The notes under the pieces are model-generated. The model was not told the origin of the DNA and did no database searches. It saw nothing but the letters and a program-made list of their open reading frames with translations. Positions 13,345 to 21,886 of a DNA stretch of 28,255 bases are shown piece by piece. The stretch lies in contig JALVUT010000309.1 of assembly GCA_027035445.1 (NCBI GenBank), forward strand, positions 1-28,255, written 5' to 3'. The translations under genes and the position numbers were made by a program. Position 1 is the first letter of the stretch. Every line of letters begins with the position of its first letter. The stretch comes from Thermococcus sp. Lineage in GTDB: Archaea > Methanobacteriota_B > Thermococci > Thermococcales > Thermococcaceae.

Positions 13345-15348
13345 TCACTTCCTTCTCCTGAGGAGCAGGGGGATTATAGCGAGTGCCACCAGTGCGGCCG
13401 GACCGCAGACACTCTTCTTGGAGCTGGTGGATGTGGTTGTGGAGCTTGGAGTTGGGGTTGGGCTTTTGATGTTTATCTCCTTGGTCACAACGGCTTTGTT
13501 GCCATAGAAGTCAACCGCCACCACTTCTATCTTGTATCTACCTGGATTGAGGGGAGGAAGCTCCACGGTGTAAAAGGTGTTGTCCGGCTTTCCGCTTCCA
13601 CTTTCGGCCGGGAATCTGTCCACCTTGCCGTAGGTTACAGGTTTTCCACTCTCGTCAAGAACCTGTGCGTAGAGATCCCTTATTCCAAGGTTGTCCTTGG
13701 CCGTGAAGTATATCACCGAAGTCTTTCCTGGCCTGGGGTAGCTGGGCTGAAGGTAAGCTATCTGGAGAACAGGCTTCTCCGTGTCAGTTCCCTTGGTTAT
13801 CACTATCTGAGAAACTCCCTTCGGAACCGTGGCGTTGATCATGAGGTAGGTGTTGTTGCCTATCTGTCTCTCCCCTAGGACTCTGTAGGTGATGTTGGTA
13901 TGCTGTGGGTCGATCTTGGCCCCTGCGGGTATTACGAAGGTTATTGGACCCCTAACACTGTGGTTGAATTCATTGATGAACTTGGCGGCCGTTCCAAACT
14001 TGGTGTTGTGGCGGAACACTATAAACTCCTGAGGGACGGGGATGCTCATGAAGTCGCTCCTAACCTTGTCCCCCTGGAATTTGATGTTGATAAGAGGCAT
14101 GGTGACACTGCCGTTCTCGCTTATCACGACAAGGTTGGTGCCGTACCATGTTGGGCTGTAACCGGGCCTGCTGGGGGGATTACTCTCCTTATCGGGGGCA
14201 CCCGTTGCGGTCAGGGTTAGGAAGTAGTGGACGTGGCCCTCCTCGTCAACGTACCTCCAGTACATATCGTGGTGTATGTGACCACTCATCGTCAGAGGGA
14301 TGTTGTACTTGACGACATCTTCAAGGAAGCGTCTTGCCACCGTTAGGTTTCCCTTCCAGTAGTTCCCCACGTAGTTCTCCAGCCTCTTCCAATCGTTACT
14401 GTTGTTTGGGTTTAGACCGGTTATGACCCCGCCGAGGTAGTTCCAGCGCGGGGCGAAGAAGTATGGGTGGTGATAGAGGATTATTGGGGTGTAATTCTGA
14501 TGCTCGTTAAGGACGTTCTCCATCCACTTTATCTCGTTCATCGTCGGCCAACCGCGGTCTCCACCCGTGTCAAGCCCTATAATCAGAAACTTTCCAACCG
14601 TCACATAGAAGACTGGGGGCCCTATAATCTGGCTGTAGATGATAGGAGGATCATCGTGATTTCCCTTTATGCTGAGGTGCGTCTGCCCATCGGCGGCAGT
14701 TCTCTCCATAATGTTATAGACGATGTTGTAGCCTATGAGGTCGTTGCTACTGTCCACGACGTCTCCGGTGTTTATTATAAGATCCGCCCTTCTCATGGCC
14801 CAGTACGTGTAGGCACTGTCGGTTGCCACGACACTGTGGAGCGGGATCGGGTCGGAGCAGAGCTTCTCAAGGGAGTAGATGTTCCTCTGGAAGTACACAC
14901 CACAGACAAAGCCTATCTTTGAGCTGCTCGTGACGTGGGTATCACTGACCCATGCTATCTTGAGGACCCTCGGCCACTTCTTGTAGACCTTGAGGCCGTT
15001 GGGGAGCACAAGGGTCCCCTTGTTGGTCTTTATCAGGAGGAAATAAGTGTCGGGTATGATGTCTGGGGGGGTCCTTACGGTAACGATGTTTCCATTCTTT
15101 CCATTTATCTCAAGGTTGTAAGGTCCGTGGAGAATTGAGACTGCCTGAACGCTTTCGATGGTTATTCCGTCCTTTACGTGGAGCTTAAAGCTCCCACCAG
15201 GCAGAGTAAAAGCCGGGACAGCTGGAGCAGGTTGCTGAAGGTAGTGGCTGTAGGTGGTGTCGTACTGAGTTGCGTTCACAGGCACTGCCCCAAGGATGGT
15301 AATAAAACCGATTACAAAGGCGAGGCTTACAAGCAACTGCTTGGCCAT
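13345..15348 (-). CDS. Secreted, CGP-CTERM-anchored metallophosphoesterase, 667 aa
   Basis: An N-terminal signal peptide (about 1-26, ending P-V-N-A) precedes a beta-sandwich region (50-125) and a calcineurin-like phosphoesterase domain (about 128-380). The metal ligands are visible: Asp136-x-His138 in VSDTHV, Asp196 in NTGDVVD, Asn230-His231 in IKGNHDD, His293/294 in LYHHPY and His357-x-His359 in SGHIHHD. An Ig/fibronectin-like region (about 500-625) and a Thr/Ser-rich linker lead to Cys-Gly-Pro, a hydrophobic stretch and Arg-Arg-Arg-Lys. This is the CGP-CTERM sorting signal of Thermococcaceae, so the enzyme is held on the outer cell surface. It likely cleaves phosphate mono- or diesters outside the cell. 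GGTGAT precedes the ATG; a TATA box is at 15382-15388. Confidence 0.93.
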   Translation of the reverse strand: MAKQLLVSLAFVIGFITILGAVPVNATQYDTTYSHYLQQPAPAVPAFTLPGGSFKLHVKDGITIESVQAVSILHGPYNLEINGKNGNIVTVRTPPDIIPDTYFLLIKTNKGTLVLPNGLKVYKKWPRVLKIAWVSDTHVTSSSKIGFVCGVYFQRNIYSLEKLCSDPIPLHSVVATDSAYTYWAMRRADLIINTGDVVDSSNDLIGYNIVYNIMERTAADGQTHLSIKGNHDDPPIIYSQIIGPPVFYVTVGKFLIIGLDTGGDRGWPTMNEIKWMENVLNEHQNYTPIILYHHPYFFAPRWNYLGGVITGLNPNNSNDWKRLENYVGNYWKGNLTVARRFLEDVVKYNIPLTMSGHIHHDMYWRYVDEEGHVHYFLTLTATGAPDKESNPPSRPGYSPTWYGTNLVVISENGSVTMPLINIKFQGDKVRSDFMSIPVPQEFIVFRHNTKFGTAAKFINEFNHSVRGPITFVIPAGAKIDPQHTNITYRVLGERQIGNNTYLMINATVPKGVSQIVITKGTDTEKPVLQIAYLQPSYPRPGKTSVIYFTAKDNLGIRDLYAQVLDESGKPVTYGKVDRFPAESGSGKPDNTFYTVELPPLNPGRYKIEVVAVDFYGNKAVVTKEINIKSPTPTPSSTTTSTSSKKSVCGPAALVALAIIPLLLRRRK

Positions 15349-15381
15349 GGTATCACCAAATAATATGCGCGGTAGCGTTGG

Positions 15382-15394
15382 TTAAAAGTTTTCC
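15382..15394 (-). promoter_or_regulatory. Promoter of the metallophosphoesterase gene
   Basis: On the minus strand GGAAAA then CTTTTAA forms a BRE/TATA pair about 37 nt before the ATG at 15348, followed by the SD GGTGAT. The gene can therefore be transcribed independently of the ABC importer genes upstream. Confidence 0.5.
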
Positions 15395-15402
15395 CGTCTT
15401 TC

Positions 15403-15972
15403 TTACCTGGAATCATGTCCTAGATTTTTAACTATGTATTCGGCAATCTCTGAATGCCCTCCCAATCTTGTATACTCGCAGTAGAGTGCTTTTATGAGCT
15501 CAGAAGTTCCTGCGTCTCTTGAGAGGAGAAAACGGGTGAAATGGACGGCCATCTCCAGGAGCGTACAATCCGCCCTGCTGGGGGGTATCGGTGGGAGTGA
15601 GCCCGGTATTCTACCCACCGGGATGAAAGTTCCGAGGAGAATGCGGCTCTCACCCACTTCGTCCTTCCACTTAGAGACCTGGTACTCAACCCTTCCATAG
15701 TGACCGGGAAGTCCCTTTATCCATCTGAACCCGTCCCTCCCCTTAAACTCGGCCTCTAGGGGGAGGTTTAAGGCAGCCCGTACGATGAACTCAACGTTGT
15801 TCGTTGCCTGAATTGATGCTTTTGAGTTCTTTAGAATGTCTTTAAAGCCCTTTCCAGGAAAGAGCTTGAACCTCAGGGTCCCCCCCTTCCGGATAACCCC
15901 CACGGGGGTAACGTTGGAAGAGGTGACCAACAAAACCTCGTAGACCTTTCCCTCTTCCATTGACTTGAGCAT
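15403..15972 (-). CDS. DUF447-like protein (flavin-binding split-barrel type), 189 aa
   Basis: The start EGKVYEVLLVTSSNVTPVGV resembles the opening of the archaeal DUF447 family (tyrosine-glutamate-hydrophobic strand, then a P-x-G-V motif), related to split-barrel flavoproteins. Later FIPVGRIPGSLPPIPPSRADCTLLEMAVHFTR (about 113-145) and a helical C-terminus also fit. No signal peptide is present, so it is cytosolic. The reaction is unknown. GGTGG lies 5 nt before the ATG at 15972; an internal ATG at 15960 is possible. It follows the importer ATPase by 32 nt on the same strand and may be cotranscribed, although CTTTAAATT (16002-16010) could be its own TATA box. Confidence 0.75.
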   Translation of the reverse strand: MLKSMEEGKVYEVLLVTSSNVTPVGVIRKGGTLRFKLFPGKGFKDILKNSKASIQATNNVEFIVRAALNLPLEAEFKGRDGFRWIKGLPGHYGRVEYQVSKWKDEVGESRILLGTFIPVGRIPGSLPPIPPSRADCTLLEMAVHFTRFLLSRDAGTSELIKALYCEYTRLGGHSEIAEYIVKNLGHDSR

Positions 15973-16004
15973 GGAACCACCAGGTAATTATAGAAAAGAG
16001 GAAT

Positions 16005-17069
16005 TTAAAGCTGCTGCTTGGGGAGGACTATTATGTCGTCCCTATCGATATAGAACGTAACCTCCTTGGTCGGCCTTAGGGACTCAACTTCCTTGTCGCT
16101 TATCGTCCTCGCTATCAGACGGGTTTCCCCGAAGAGGCCGATGACCTCAATGAAGAAGCCGTAGTATTCGACGAGATCCACCGTTCCCAGCAGAGAGACC
16201 GTGTTTTTCCCGGGCTTAAGCCTGATCCTCTCGGGTCTTATGACCAGGACAACCCTGTCTCCTTCCCCGGTGTACGTGAGGCCATCGAGGTGAAAGTTCT
16301 CGAACTCAACTGCAACGTGGTTTCCGTCCCTTTCAACGATCTTCGCCGGGATGACGTTGGTCTTACCCATGAAGCTTGCCACGAACTCCGTTCTCGGGCT
16401 TTCGTATATGTCCTTCGGCGTGCCGATCTGTTCGACGGTTCCGACGTTCATGACGGCTATCCTGTCGCTTATTGCCATCGCCTCCTCCTGGTCGTGGGTG
16501 ACGTAAATGACGGTTATTCCAAGCTCCCTCTGAATTCTCCTTATCTCCGAACGCATCTCAAGCCTGAGTTTGGCATCGAGATTTGAGAGTGGCTCGTCCA
16601 GGAGCAGAACCTTGGGCTCAACAACCAGTGCCCTCGCTATGGCAACGCGCTGCTGCTGTCCCCCGCTAAGCTGGGTCGGATAACGGTTCTCGAAGCCCTT
16701 GAGCTTAACGAGTTCTAGTGCCCACTGAACTTTCCTCATTACCTCATCCTTGGGCAGCTTCTTAATCTTCAACCCATAGGCGATGTTGTCGGAGACACTC
16801 ATGTGCGGCCAGAGGGCGTAGTTCTGGAAGACGAGGACGGCACCCTTCTGGTGGGAGGGCAGGTACGTTACCTCCTCGTCCCCAAAGTATATCTTTCCAG
16901 TATCGGGGTACTCTAGGCCCGCTATTATCCTCAGTGTCGTGGTCTTTCCGCATCCACTTGGGCCAAGCAGTGTAAACAGCTCACCGTGCTTTATGTCAAG
17001 GTTGATACCCTTCAGGGCAACCGTCTCTCCGAAGGTTTTAACGATGTTTTGAAGCTTAACCTCAACCAT
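16005..17069 (-). CDS. ABC importer ATPase (MalK/FbpC/PotA class), 354 aa
   Basis: It energises uptake through the permease encoded just upstream. Motifs in order are Walker A GPSGCGKTT (near 36-44), Q-loop VFQNYALWPHMSV (near 80), signature LSGGQQQR (near 135), Walker B VLLLDEPLSNLDAKLR (near 155) and H-loop VTHDQEEA (near 190). A TOBE-type regulatory barrel occupies about 245-350 (VIRPERIRLKPG). The frame opens at GTG 17078, but GAGGTGG (17076-17082) is correctly spaced for the ATG at 17069, so I use that start. The RBS overlaps the permease stop (17082), meaning tight operon coupling. The class handles ferric iron, thiamine, phosphonates, polyamines or sulfate. Confidence 0.95.
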   Translation of the reverse strand: MVEVKLQNIVKTFGETVALKGINLDIKHGELFTLLGPSGCGKTTTLRIIAGLEYPDTGKIYFGDEEVTYLPSHQKGAVLVFQNYALWPHMSVSDNIAYGLKIKKLPKDEVMRKVQWALELVKLKGFENRYPTQLSGGQQQRVAIARALVVEPKVLLLDEPLSNLDAKLRLEMRSEIRRIQRELGITVIYVTHDQEEAMAISDRIAVMNVGTVEQIGTPKDIYESPRTEFVASFMGKTNVIPAKIVERDGNHVAVEFENFHLDGLTYTGEGDRVVLVIRPERIRLKPGKNTVSLLGTVDLVEYYGFFIEVIGLFGETRLIARTISDKEVESLRPTKEVTFYIDRDDIIVLPKQQL

Positions 17070-17081
17070 CTCAACCACCTC

Positions 17082-18929
17082 TCATGTAAGGCCTATGAAG
17101 GAGTACCTCTGTTTGGTTATCACGTTCGCCAGCACTATGGCAAATATCTGAACGAGCATCAGGAAGACACCGAGCGCAGCAGCGAGGTTTGCGCTTCCAA
17201 CTGCACTCGTAATGAGTTCTTTCATCTTGGCTGTTATAGGATACCAAGTGGAGTTTATTGAACCCAGGGTAATACCGACGCTTGTCTCGCTCATGCAGTA
17301 GACGAAGCTCAGCATTGCCCCTCCCAGGAGGTTCAGGAGTATGAGGGGCATGAGTATGCTTGTGAGGGCTTTCCATCTTCCAGCCCCAAGGTTCACGGCC
17401 GATTCCTCAAGCGAGACGTGAATCTGCTGAATTCCTGCGGAGATTGAACGGGCCGCAAATGGCAGACGTCTTATAGAGTACGCCATTATCAGGGCGGCCC
17501 CCGGGAAGAAGGCTAGGAGGTTGGTTGGATCCAGTATCGTCCCCTTAAACGGCGGGACAGTCGAGAAGAAGAAGAAATAGCTCATCGCAATGACTATCCC
17601 CGGAACGGCTATTGGTATCGTCGCTAGGCTGTCCAGTACGGGTGCAAGCCGGGCCTTCTTGAATCTACCGGCGGCGTAGGAAGCGGTAAGCGAGAGCAGA
17701 AGGATTATGGCTATGGCTATCGTTGAGTACAGGAGACTGTTTTCAATGACTCTGACTATGTCCGGCTGGGTCAGTAGCGCCTTCATGTTGGCCAGTGTGA
17801 AGCCCTCGGGCCATGTTCCATACCACCGCCTGGAGAACGCTAGAAGGATCACACCTATCTGGGGGAATACGGTGATCAGGAGGAGTGGTATGACCAGGAA
17901 GTATATGATTGCCGCCTGCCATCCCCTTGGCTTTGCCACTCTCGGCTTCCACCTTCCCCCCTTGCTCAGCATGGCATACTGTTTCATGCCGACGTACCAG
18001 CGTATGGTGAGGAACATTATCAGAGCAAGGCTGAGCATGACGAGGCTGAGGGCTGCCATCTGGGGATTTCCAATGGCGAACCCGGAGACAAAAGAGCTGT
18101 ATATCTGAAAGGACATGAGTTTCTTGGCTATGGCACTCCCCTGGAACACTATGGGTGCCGCGAGATCCTCGAGGCTGAATATCCCAACTAGGGTGGCACC
18201 AGCCGCTATTCCGGGGAGGGCAAGTGGGAAGGTTACAGTTCTGAAAAGGTGGATCCCTCTGCTCCCAAGGTTCTCCGCCTGCTCCTCGAGACTTGGATCG
18301 ATGTTTATGAAGCTGGCATAAGCGTTGAGGTAAACGATCGGGTAGTACGTTATTGACTGAGCTACAATGACACCAACGAGGCCGTCTATCCATATGGGGT
18401 GGGGGAAGAGGTGGAGATGTTGGTAAAAAATCCAGTTTATCAAACCTGTAGGGAGGAACATCTTTTTGACAACAACGACGTTGACGAAGGGGGTCACAAG
18501 GAGGGGGACGAAGAGGAGGATGCGGATGATGTTCTTCCCCGGGAAGTCGTACCTGGCCATCACAAAGGCAAAGGTCACACCGAGTATCGTTGTCAGGAGC
18601 ATGACGGTCAGGGACACCAGAATTGAGTTTATAACAACCCCAAAGTCCCAGCCTGAGAGGTAGTAAACCGTCTGACTGCCCTGCTGGATGGTCGCTAAAA
18701 GGGATCCCTCCGGATGCAGGGGGTTGAAATAATAAGGCGATCCAAAGATACTTTTGAACCAGAAAAGGGATACGTGTCCGTTGTAGACGAAAGCTGTCAG
18801 TAGCATCACGAGCACTGGTATTACTAGAAATGCCAGCAGATAAATGAGCGGGAACAGGAAAGATGTCATGACGACAGCATCGGGCATTGGGGTTCCGAAA
18901 AATCTCTCAACCCACTTGTTGACCGTCAT
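17082..18929 (-). CDS. Fused two-module ABC importer permease (FbpB/ThiP type), 615 aa
   Basis: Two homologous six-span modules are joined in one chain. Each has the EAA loop that docks on the ATPase: EEQAENLGSRGIHLFRTVTF...PLALPG near 235 and EESAVNLGAGRWKALTSILM...PLILLN near 530. This double-length form is typical of iron(III), thiamine and 2-aminoethylphosphonate transporters. The open frame begins at 18947, but those codons (AAG GAG GTC) are themselves a strong Shine-Dalgarno, AAGGAGGT, 7 nt before the ATG at 18929. That ATG is the better start. CCTTTAAAACC near 18990-19000 could be its promoter. It follows the binding-protein gene by about 200 nt. Confidence 0.94.
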   Translation of the reverse strand: MTVNKWVERFFGTPMPDAVVMTSFLFPLIYLLAFLVIPVLVMLLTAFVYNGHVSLFWFKSIFGSPYYFNPLHPEGSLLATIQQGSQTVYYLSGWDFGVVINSILVSLTVMLLTTILGVTFAFVMARYDFPGKNIIRILLFVPLLVTPFVNVVVVKKMFLPTGLINWIFYQHLHLFPHPIWIDGLVGVIVAQSITYYPIVYLNAYASFINIDPSLEEQAENLGSRGIHLFRTVTFPLALPGIAAGATLVGIFSLEDLAAPIVFQGSAIAKKLMSFQIYSSFVSGFAIGNPQMAALSLVMLSLALIMFLTIRWYVGMKQYAMLSKGGRWKPRVAKPRGWQAAIIYFLVIPLLLITVFPQIGVILLAFSRRWYGTWPEGFTLANMKALLTQPDIVRVIENSLLYSTIAIAIILLLSLTASYAAGRFKKARLAPVLDSLATIPIAVPGIVIAMSYFFFFSTVPPFKGTILDPTNLLAFFPGAALIMAYSIRRLPFAARSISAGIQQIHVSLEESAVNLGAGRWKALTSILMPLILLNLLGGAMLSFVYCMSETSVGITLGSINSTWYPITAKMKELITSAVGSANLAAALGVFLMLVQIFAIVLANVITKQRYSFIGLT

Positions 18930-19076
18930 TGTGTTGACCTCCTTCATATTTCATGTACCACACTATGCCTACGGATTTTGGTGACGTGGGTTTTAAAGGT
19001 TTCTGAAAAGCTCATTTGGAGATTCAGACCACATTTCTCTCCAAAACCGCCCCTTGATTCTAAACGTTAACATGTC

Positions 19077-19082
19077 AAAAAA
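19077..19082 (-). terminator. T6 run after the binding-protein gene
   Basis: The minus strand reads CCTATTTTTTGAC about 45 nt past the stop of the gene ending at 19128. Oligo-T runs of five or more are the usual archaeal termination signal. Partial termination here would let the binding protein be made in excess over the permease, a common arrangement. Confidence 0.45.
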
Positions 19083-19127
19083 TAGGAGCCGAAATGAATA
19101 AAATTGAGGGGAAGATGAAAACATCCA

Positions 19128-20588
19128 TCAGCTGCTCATGCTGTTGAGATCGCTGAGAACCTTGTTGTACTTCGCTTGAGCTGCGGTTCTCCACTCCTGC
19201 ATGATCTGGCTCTGGAAGCTTGCATCCGTGGCTATCTTGTCGTTTATCTTCATGGCATACTGCTCGGTGAAGGTTACCATCTGACCGCTCAGCGGATCCT
19301 TGAACTGGATCGGTGCGGTGAGTTCGTTCTCAAGCTGTTTGAACTGGTTCTCATTTATCTTTCCGTCCTTGTAGGCCTTGACTATTGCAACCCAGGCCTG
19401 GTGGAGCGGGCCGTTGGTGTCGATGAGGGTGGCCTTGAAATAGTACTGGAGTGAGTTGACGGTCTCGAGGGCCTCCTTGTCGTTAAATGGTATCCCCTTA
19501 CTGCTGATGGCCAGTTGATATGCCTTCAGGAGAGCAGGCCTGGCCTGCCCATAGGTCTCGCCGACGAACTTGCCATTGAAGAGGACACTGGCGTACGCCT
19601 TGGTTATTGTCTGGTTGAAGATGCCACCCCATATCGGGAGCCTGTTTATATCCGGGCTCATCCATACAGCCTGCCCTTGGGTGAGAACCCAGTAGATGAA
19701 TGCCTGTGCGGCTTTAGGGTGTTTGCCGTACTTGAGAAGGGCTATCGGGTCACCGTTGATGATGCTCTCCCCCTTTGGGATAACGTATATACAGTTTGGA
19801 TTCTGTTTCATTGCCGTGTAACCGTAGAAGTCGATTGTGTTTCCTGCGGCTATCTCACCGTTGATAACAGCGTCCCTAACCGCGTCGCTGGCCTCGTATA
19901 TCTTGGAGTTAGCAGCTATGAGGGTCATTATGCGCCAGCCCTGATCCCAACCGAAGGCCTGAAGGATGATCTGATAGATTCTCGTGTTGGAGGTGCTCCT
20001 CGTTGGATCCGCTATCCCATACTGTGGCGGGTTAACCGCCCATGCAGGGGTCGCTAGATCTTCCCACTTCTCGGGGAATGGGAGGTTCCACTTCTTGAGC
20101 TCCTGTTTGTTGACGGTAAACCCGAAGGATGAGAGGGCAGCCGCTATCCAGTAAACCTTTCCGCTCTGATCTTTTCTCACCATGGGCATTCCTGCGAGGC
20201 TCTCCGGAATCTTTGTTCCAAGGAGGGCAAGGATTTTCTGGTCGGTTATTGGGGTGAGATACCCCATCTTGTACATATCATCAAAGAGTGTGGGGCCTCC
20301 ACCCCAGCCGACGTCCGCCCCTTGTTTTATGTACTGCGGCCAGAGGGCCTCAGGGACGCCGATGAATTTGAGGTTGGTTATGTGGTACTGCTTGGCTATC
20401 TCACTCTTTAAGAATGTCTGCTTGACCTTGTACTGAATGGTTGCATCATGTCTGGTTACGATGACCAGCGTTATACCCTTGGAGGTGGGGGTTGCGGTGC
20501 TGCTTGTACTGCTTCCACTGATGCAGCCGCTGGCTACGACGCTTAACCCCATCACCAGAATAAAAAACAGGGCCATAACCTTCTTCAT
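19128..20588 (-). CDS. ABC importer substrate-binding lipoprotein, 486 aa
   Basis: A lipoprotein signal ends in the lipobox A-S-G-Cys22, followed by a Ser/Thr-rich linker, so the mature protein is lipid-anchored outside the cell. The fold is a family 1/AfuA-type extracellular solute-binding protein. Characteristic parts are WGGGPTLFDDMYKMGYL (near 96), YGIADPTRSTSNTRIYQ (near 190), NGEIAAGNTIDFYGY (near 250) and KHPKAAQAFIYWVL (near 295). At 486 aa it is longer than the usual 330-350 aa; the extra length is a C-terminal region (about 380-486) rich in helices. It delivers substrate to the permease downstream. The ligand cannot be read from sequence; iron, thiamine and phosphorus compounds are candidates. 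AGGAGGGG precedes the ATG; TATA at 20622-20629. Confidence 0.93.
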   Translation of the reverse strand: MKKVMALFFILVMGLSVVASGCISGSSTSSTATPTSKGITLVIVTRHDATIQYKVKQTFLKSEIAKQYHITNLKFIGVPEALWPQYIKQGADVGWGGGPTLFDDMYKMGYLTPITDQKILALLGTKIPESLAGMPMVRKDQSGKVYWIAAALSSFGFTVNKQELKKWNLPFPEKWEDLATPAWAVNPPQYGIADPTRSTSNTRIYQIILQAFGWDQGWRIMTLIAANSKIYEASDAVRDAVINGEIAAGNTIDFYGYTAMKQNPNCIYVIPKGESIINGDPIALLKYGKHPKAAQAFIYWVLTQGQAVWMSPDINRLPIWGGIFNQTITKAYASVLFNGKFVGETYGQARPALLKAYQLAISSKGIPFNDKEALETVNSLQYYFKATLIDTNGPLHQAWVAIVKAYKDGKINENQFKQLENELTAPIQFKDPLSGQMVTFTEQYAMKINDKIATDASFQSQIMQEWRTAAQAKYNKVLSDLNSMSS

Positions 20589-20621
20589 GACGAATCCCCT
20601 CCTATAAATTTAGGAAGGTCC

Positions 20622-20629
20622 TTTAAAAA
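20622..20629 (-). promoter_or_regulatory. Promoter TATA box of the importer operon
   Basis: Minus-strand TTTTTAAAGG lies about 37 nt upstream of the ATG at 20588, with the SD AGGAGGGG between. A second AT-rich patch (20601-20611) lies between the two. No obvious operator was seen. Confidence 0.45.
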
Positions 20630-20668
20630 ATGCTGTGGTTCAACTGTAAAAATAAAGGAAGAGGGCCT

Positions 20669-21763
20669 TCACTTCCTCCTTTTTAGTAGGAGTGGAAGTA
20701 CTGCCAGCCCAACTATCAGGGCTGGACCGCAGACTTTCCCGCCACCGCTCGATGTAGCTGACTTCTTGGTCATCTCAAGGCTCCATTCGAAGATGTTGGT
20801 GATGACCTGTGGGCCGTCGAGTTTGACGTTGTAGTACTGGCTGGCCCACATGGGCTCGTAACCGCCTATAGGAGTCTCGCCGCTTACTATTATAACGTCT
20901 GGGGCCTTGCCCTTAAGGTTGATTATCTGAGCCGCGATTATTGGGAACTCACCGGTGCTTCCGGCCTGGTATGCGTTCGCAGGAGGCGCGTTGTTCTCGG
21001 TTATATCTGAGCTCGAGTTACTGTGCACTATGGTGTAGGTATCACTCGGTTTGGTGTTGGGGGTAAGCACGTGCCAGTTTCCACTGCCGTCCTTCCCATC
21101 AACCCATGCAACAACACCAGGGCCGTGGGCAAGGATCTTTCCTCCGTTCTTGAGGTTCTTGACGAGAATGTCCCTCTTGGGGGTGTTCTTCCAAGGATCA
21201 TCGTAGGCGACAACACGGTAGGATTTCCCCCCCGCATTGCTGACAGCGTCTTCGACAGAACAGAGGTCAACGCGCAGGTTGGTCATGTTAAGCTGGTCAA
21301 GAAGACTGTCGACGAACTGCTGGGTCTTGACGCCGCTTCCATAGTCGCTGTCACCGGCGACCCAGAGGACGTGACCTCCCTCCTCAAGCCACTGCTTTAT
21401 CGCCTTTATCTCTTCTGGAAGGAAGGGGCTGGTGGGCTGGCCAAGGACGAGTATCGAAACGTTGGCATTCTTGAGGGCGCTGTAGGTTATCTTCGTTCCA
21501 AGATCCTTTATTCCAAGCTCATCCTGATATTTGGTGTCCCCAAAGTAAACAAAGGTGTACTGTGTAAGGGTCTCAAGCATCCCTGCCGTCAGGGTTTTGT
21601 TCTTGTAGGTCACAGGGAGGAGCCCCTTGGGATTCTCCCCATGTATAAGGTCAACCGCTATCACTGGCTTTCCAGTCGTTGCAGCACTGGCCATTGGTGT
21701 GGCAAAGACACCAAAAAGAGACAGCAGCACGAGGGCTGCCATTAGTATAGCAACCTTCTTCAT
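20669..21763 (-). CDS. CGP-CTERM surface protein with amidotransferase-like fold, 364 aa
   Basis: A signal peptide (about 1-27, ending A-S-A) is followed by a Rossmann-like alpha/beta domain. Features include YSALKNANVSILVLGQPTSPF (near 95), then EIKAIKQWLEEGGHVLWVAGD (near 118-138). This arrangement recalls the GATase1-like or DUF4350-type domains of secreted archaeal proteins. The catalytic Cys of true amidotransferases is not evident, so a binding role is more likely. The C-terminus is G-G-G-K-V-Cys-Gly-Pro, a hydrophobic stretch and Lys-Arg-Arg-Lys, the CGP-CTERM signal. It precedes the importer by 80 nt on the same strand and may help capture or present the substrate. GGTGAT precedes the ATG; TATA box at 21795-21802. 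Confidence 0.85.
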   Translation of the reverse strand: MKKVAILMAALVLLSLFGVFATPMASAATTGKPVIAVDLIHGENPKGLLPVTYKNKTLTAGMLETLTQYTFVYFGDTKYQDELGIKDLGTKITYSALKNANVSILVLGQPTSPFLPEEIKAIKQWLEEGGHVLWVAGDSDYGSGVKTQQFVDSLLDQLNMTNLRVDLCSVEDAVSNAGGKSYRVVAYDDPWKNTPKRDILVKNLKNGGKILAHGPGVVAWVDGKDGSGNWHVLTPNTKPSDTYTIVHSNSSSDITENNAPPANAYQAGSTGEFPIIAAQIINLKGKAPDVIIVSGETPIGGYEPMWASQYYNVKLDGPQVITNIFEWSLEMTKKSATSSGGGKVCGPALIVGLAVLPLLLKRRK

Positions 21764-21783
21764 GGTATCACCTGCTTATTTAG

Positions 21784-21832
21784 CACGTTAGAAGTTATAA
21801 ATCTTATGAATCCTAACTTTAACACGCTAGAA
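21784..21832 (-). promoter_or_regulatory. Promoter of the CGP-CTERM protein with flanking direct repeats
   Basis: Minus-strand ATTTATAA (21795-21802) is the TATA box, about 35 nt before the ATG at 21763. CACGTTAGAA (21784-21793) and CACGCTAGAA (21823-21832) differ at one base and lie on either side of it, 39 bp apart. They could be sites for a regulator shared with the divergent tyrS gene, or chance. Confidence 0.4.
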
Positions 21833-21886
21833 AAACTTCCACAAAGCCCTTAAAGGGTTAGACCTTCTTTGGCTTAGGTGGTGAGC

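Noticed and set aside
21023..21745. 240-aa open frame on the plus strand
   Set aside because: Antisense shadow of the CGP-CTERM protein gene, which has signal peptide, sorting tail, RBS and promoter.
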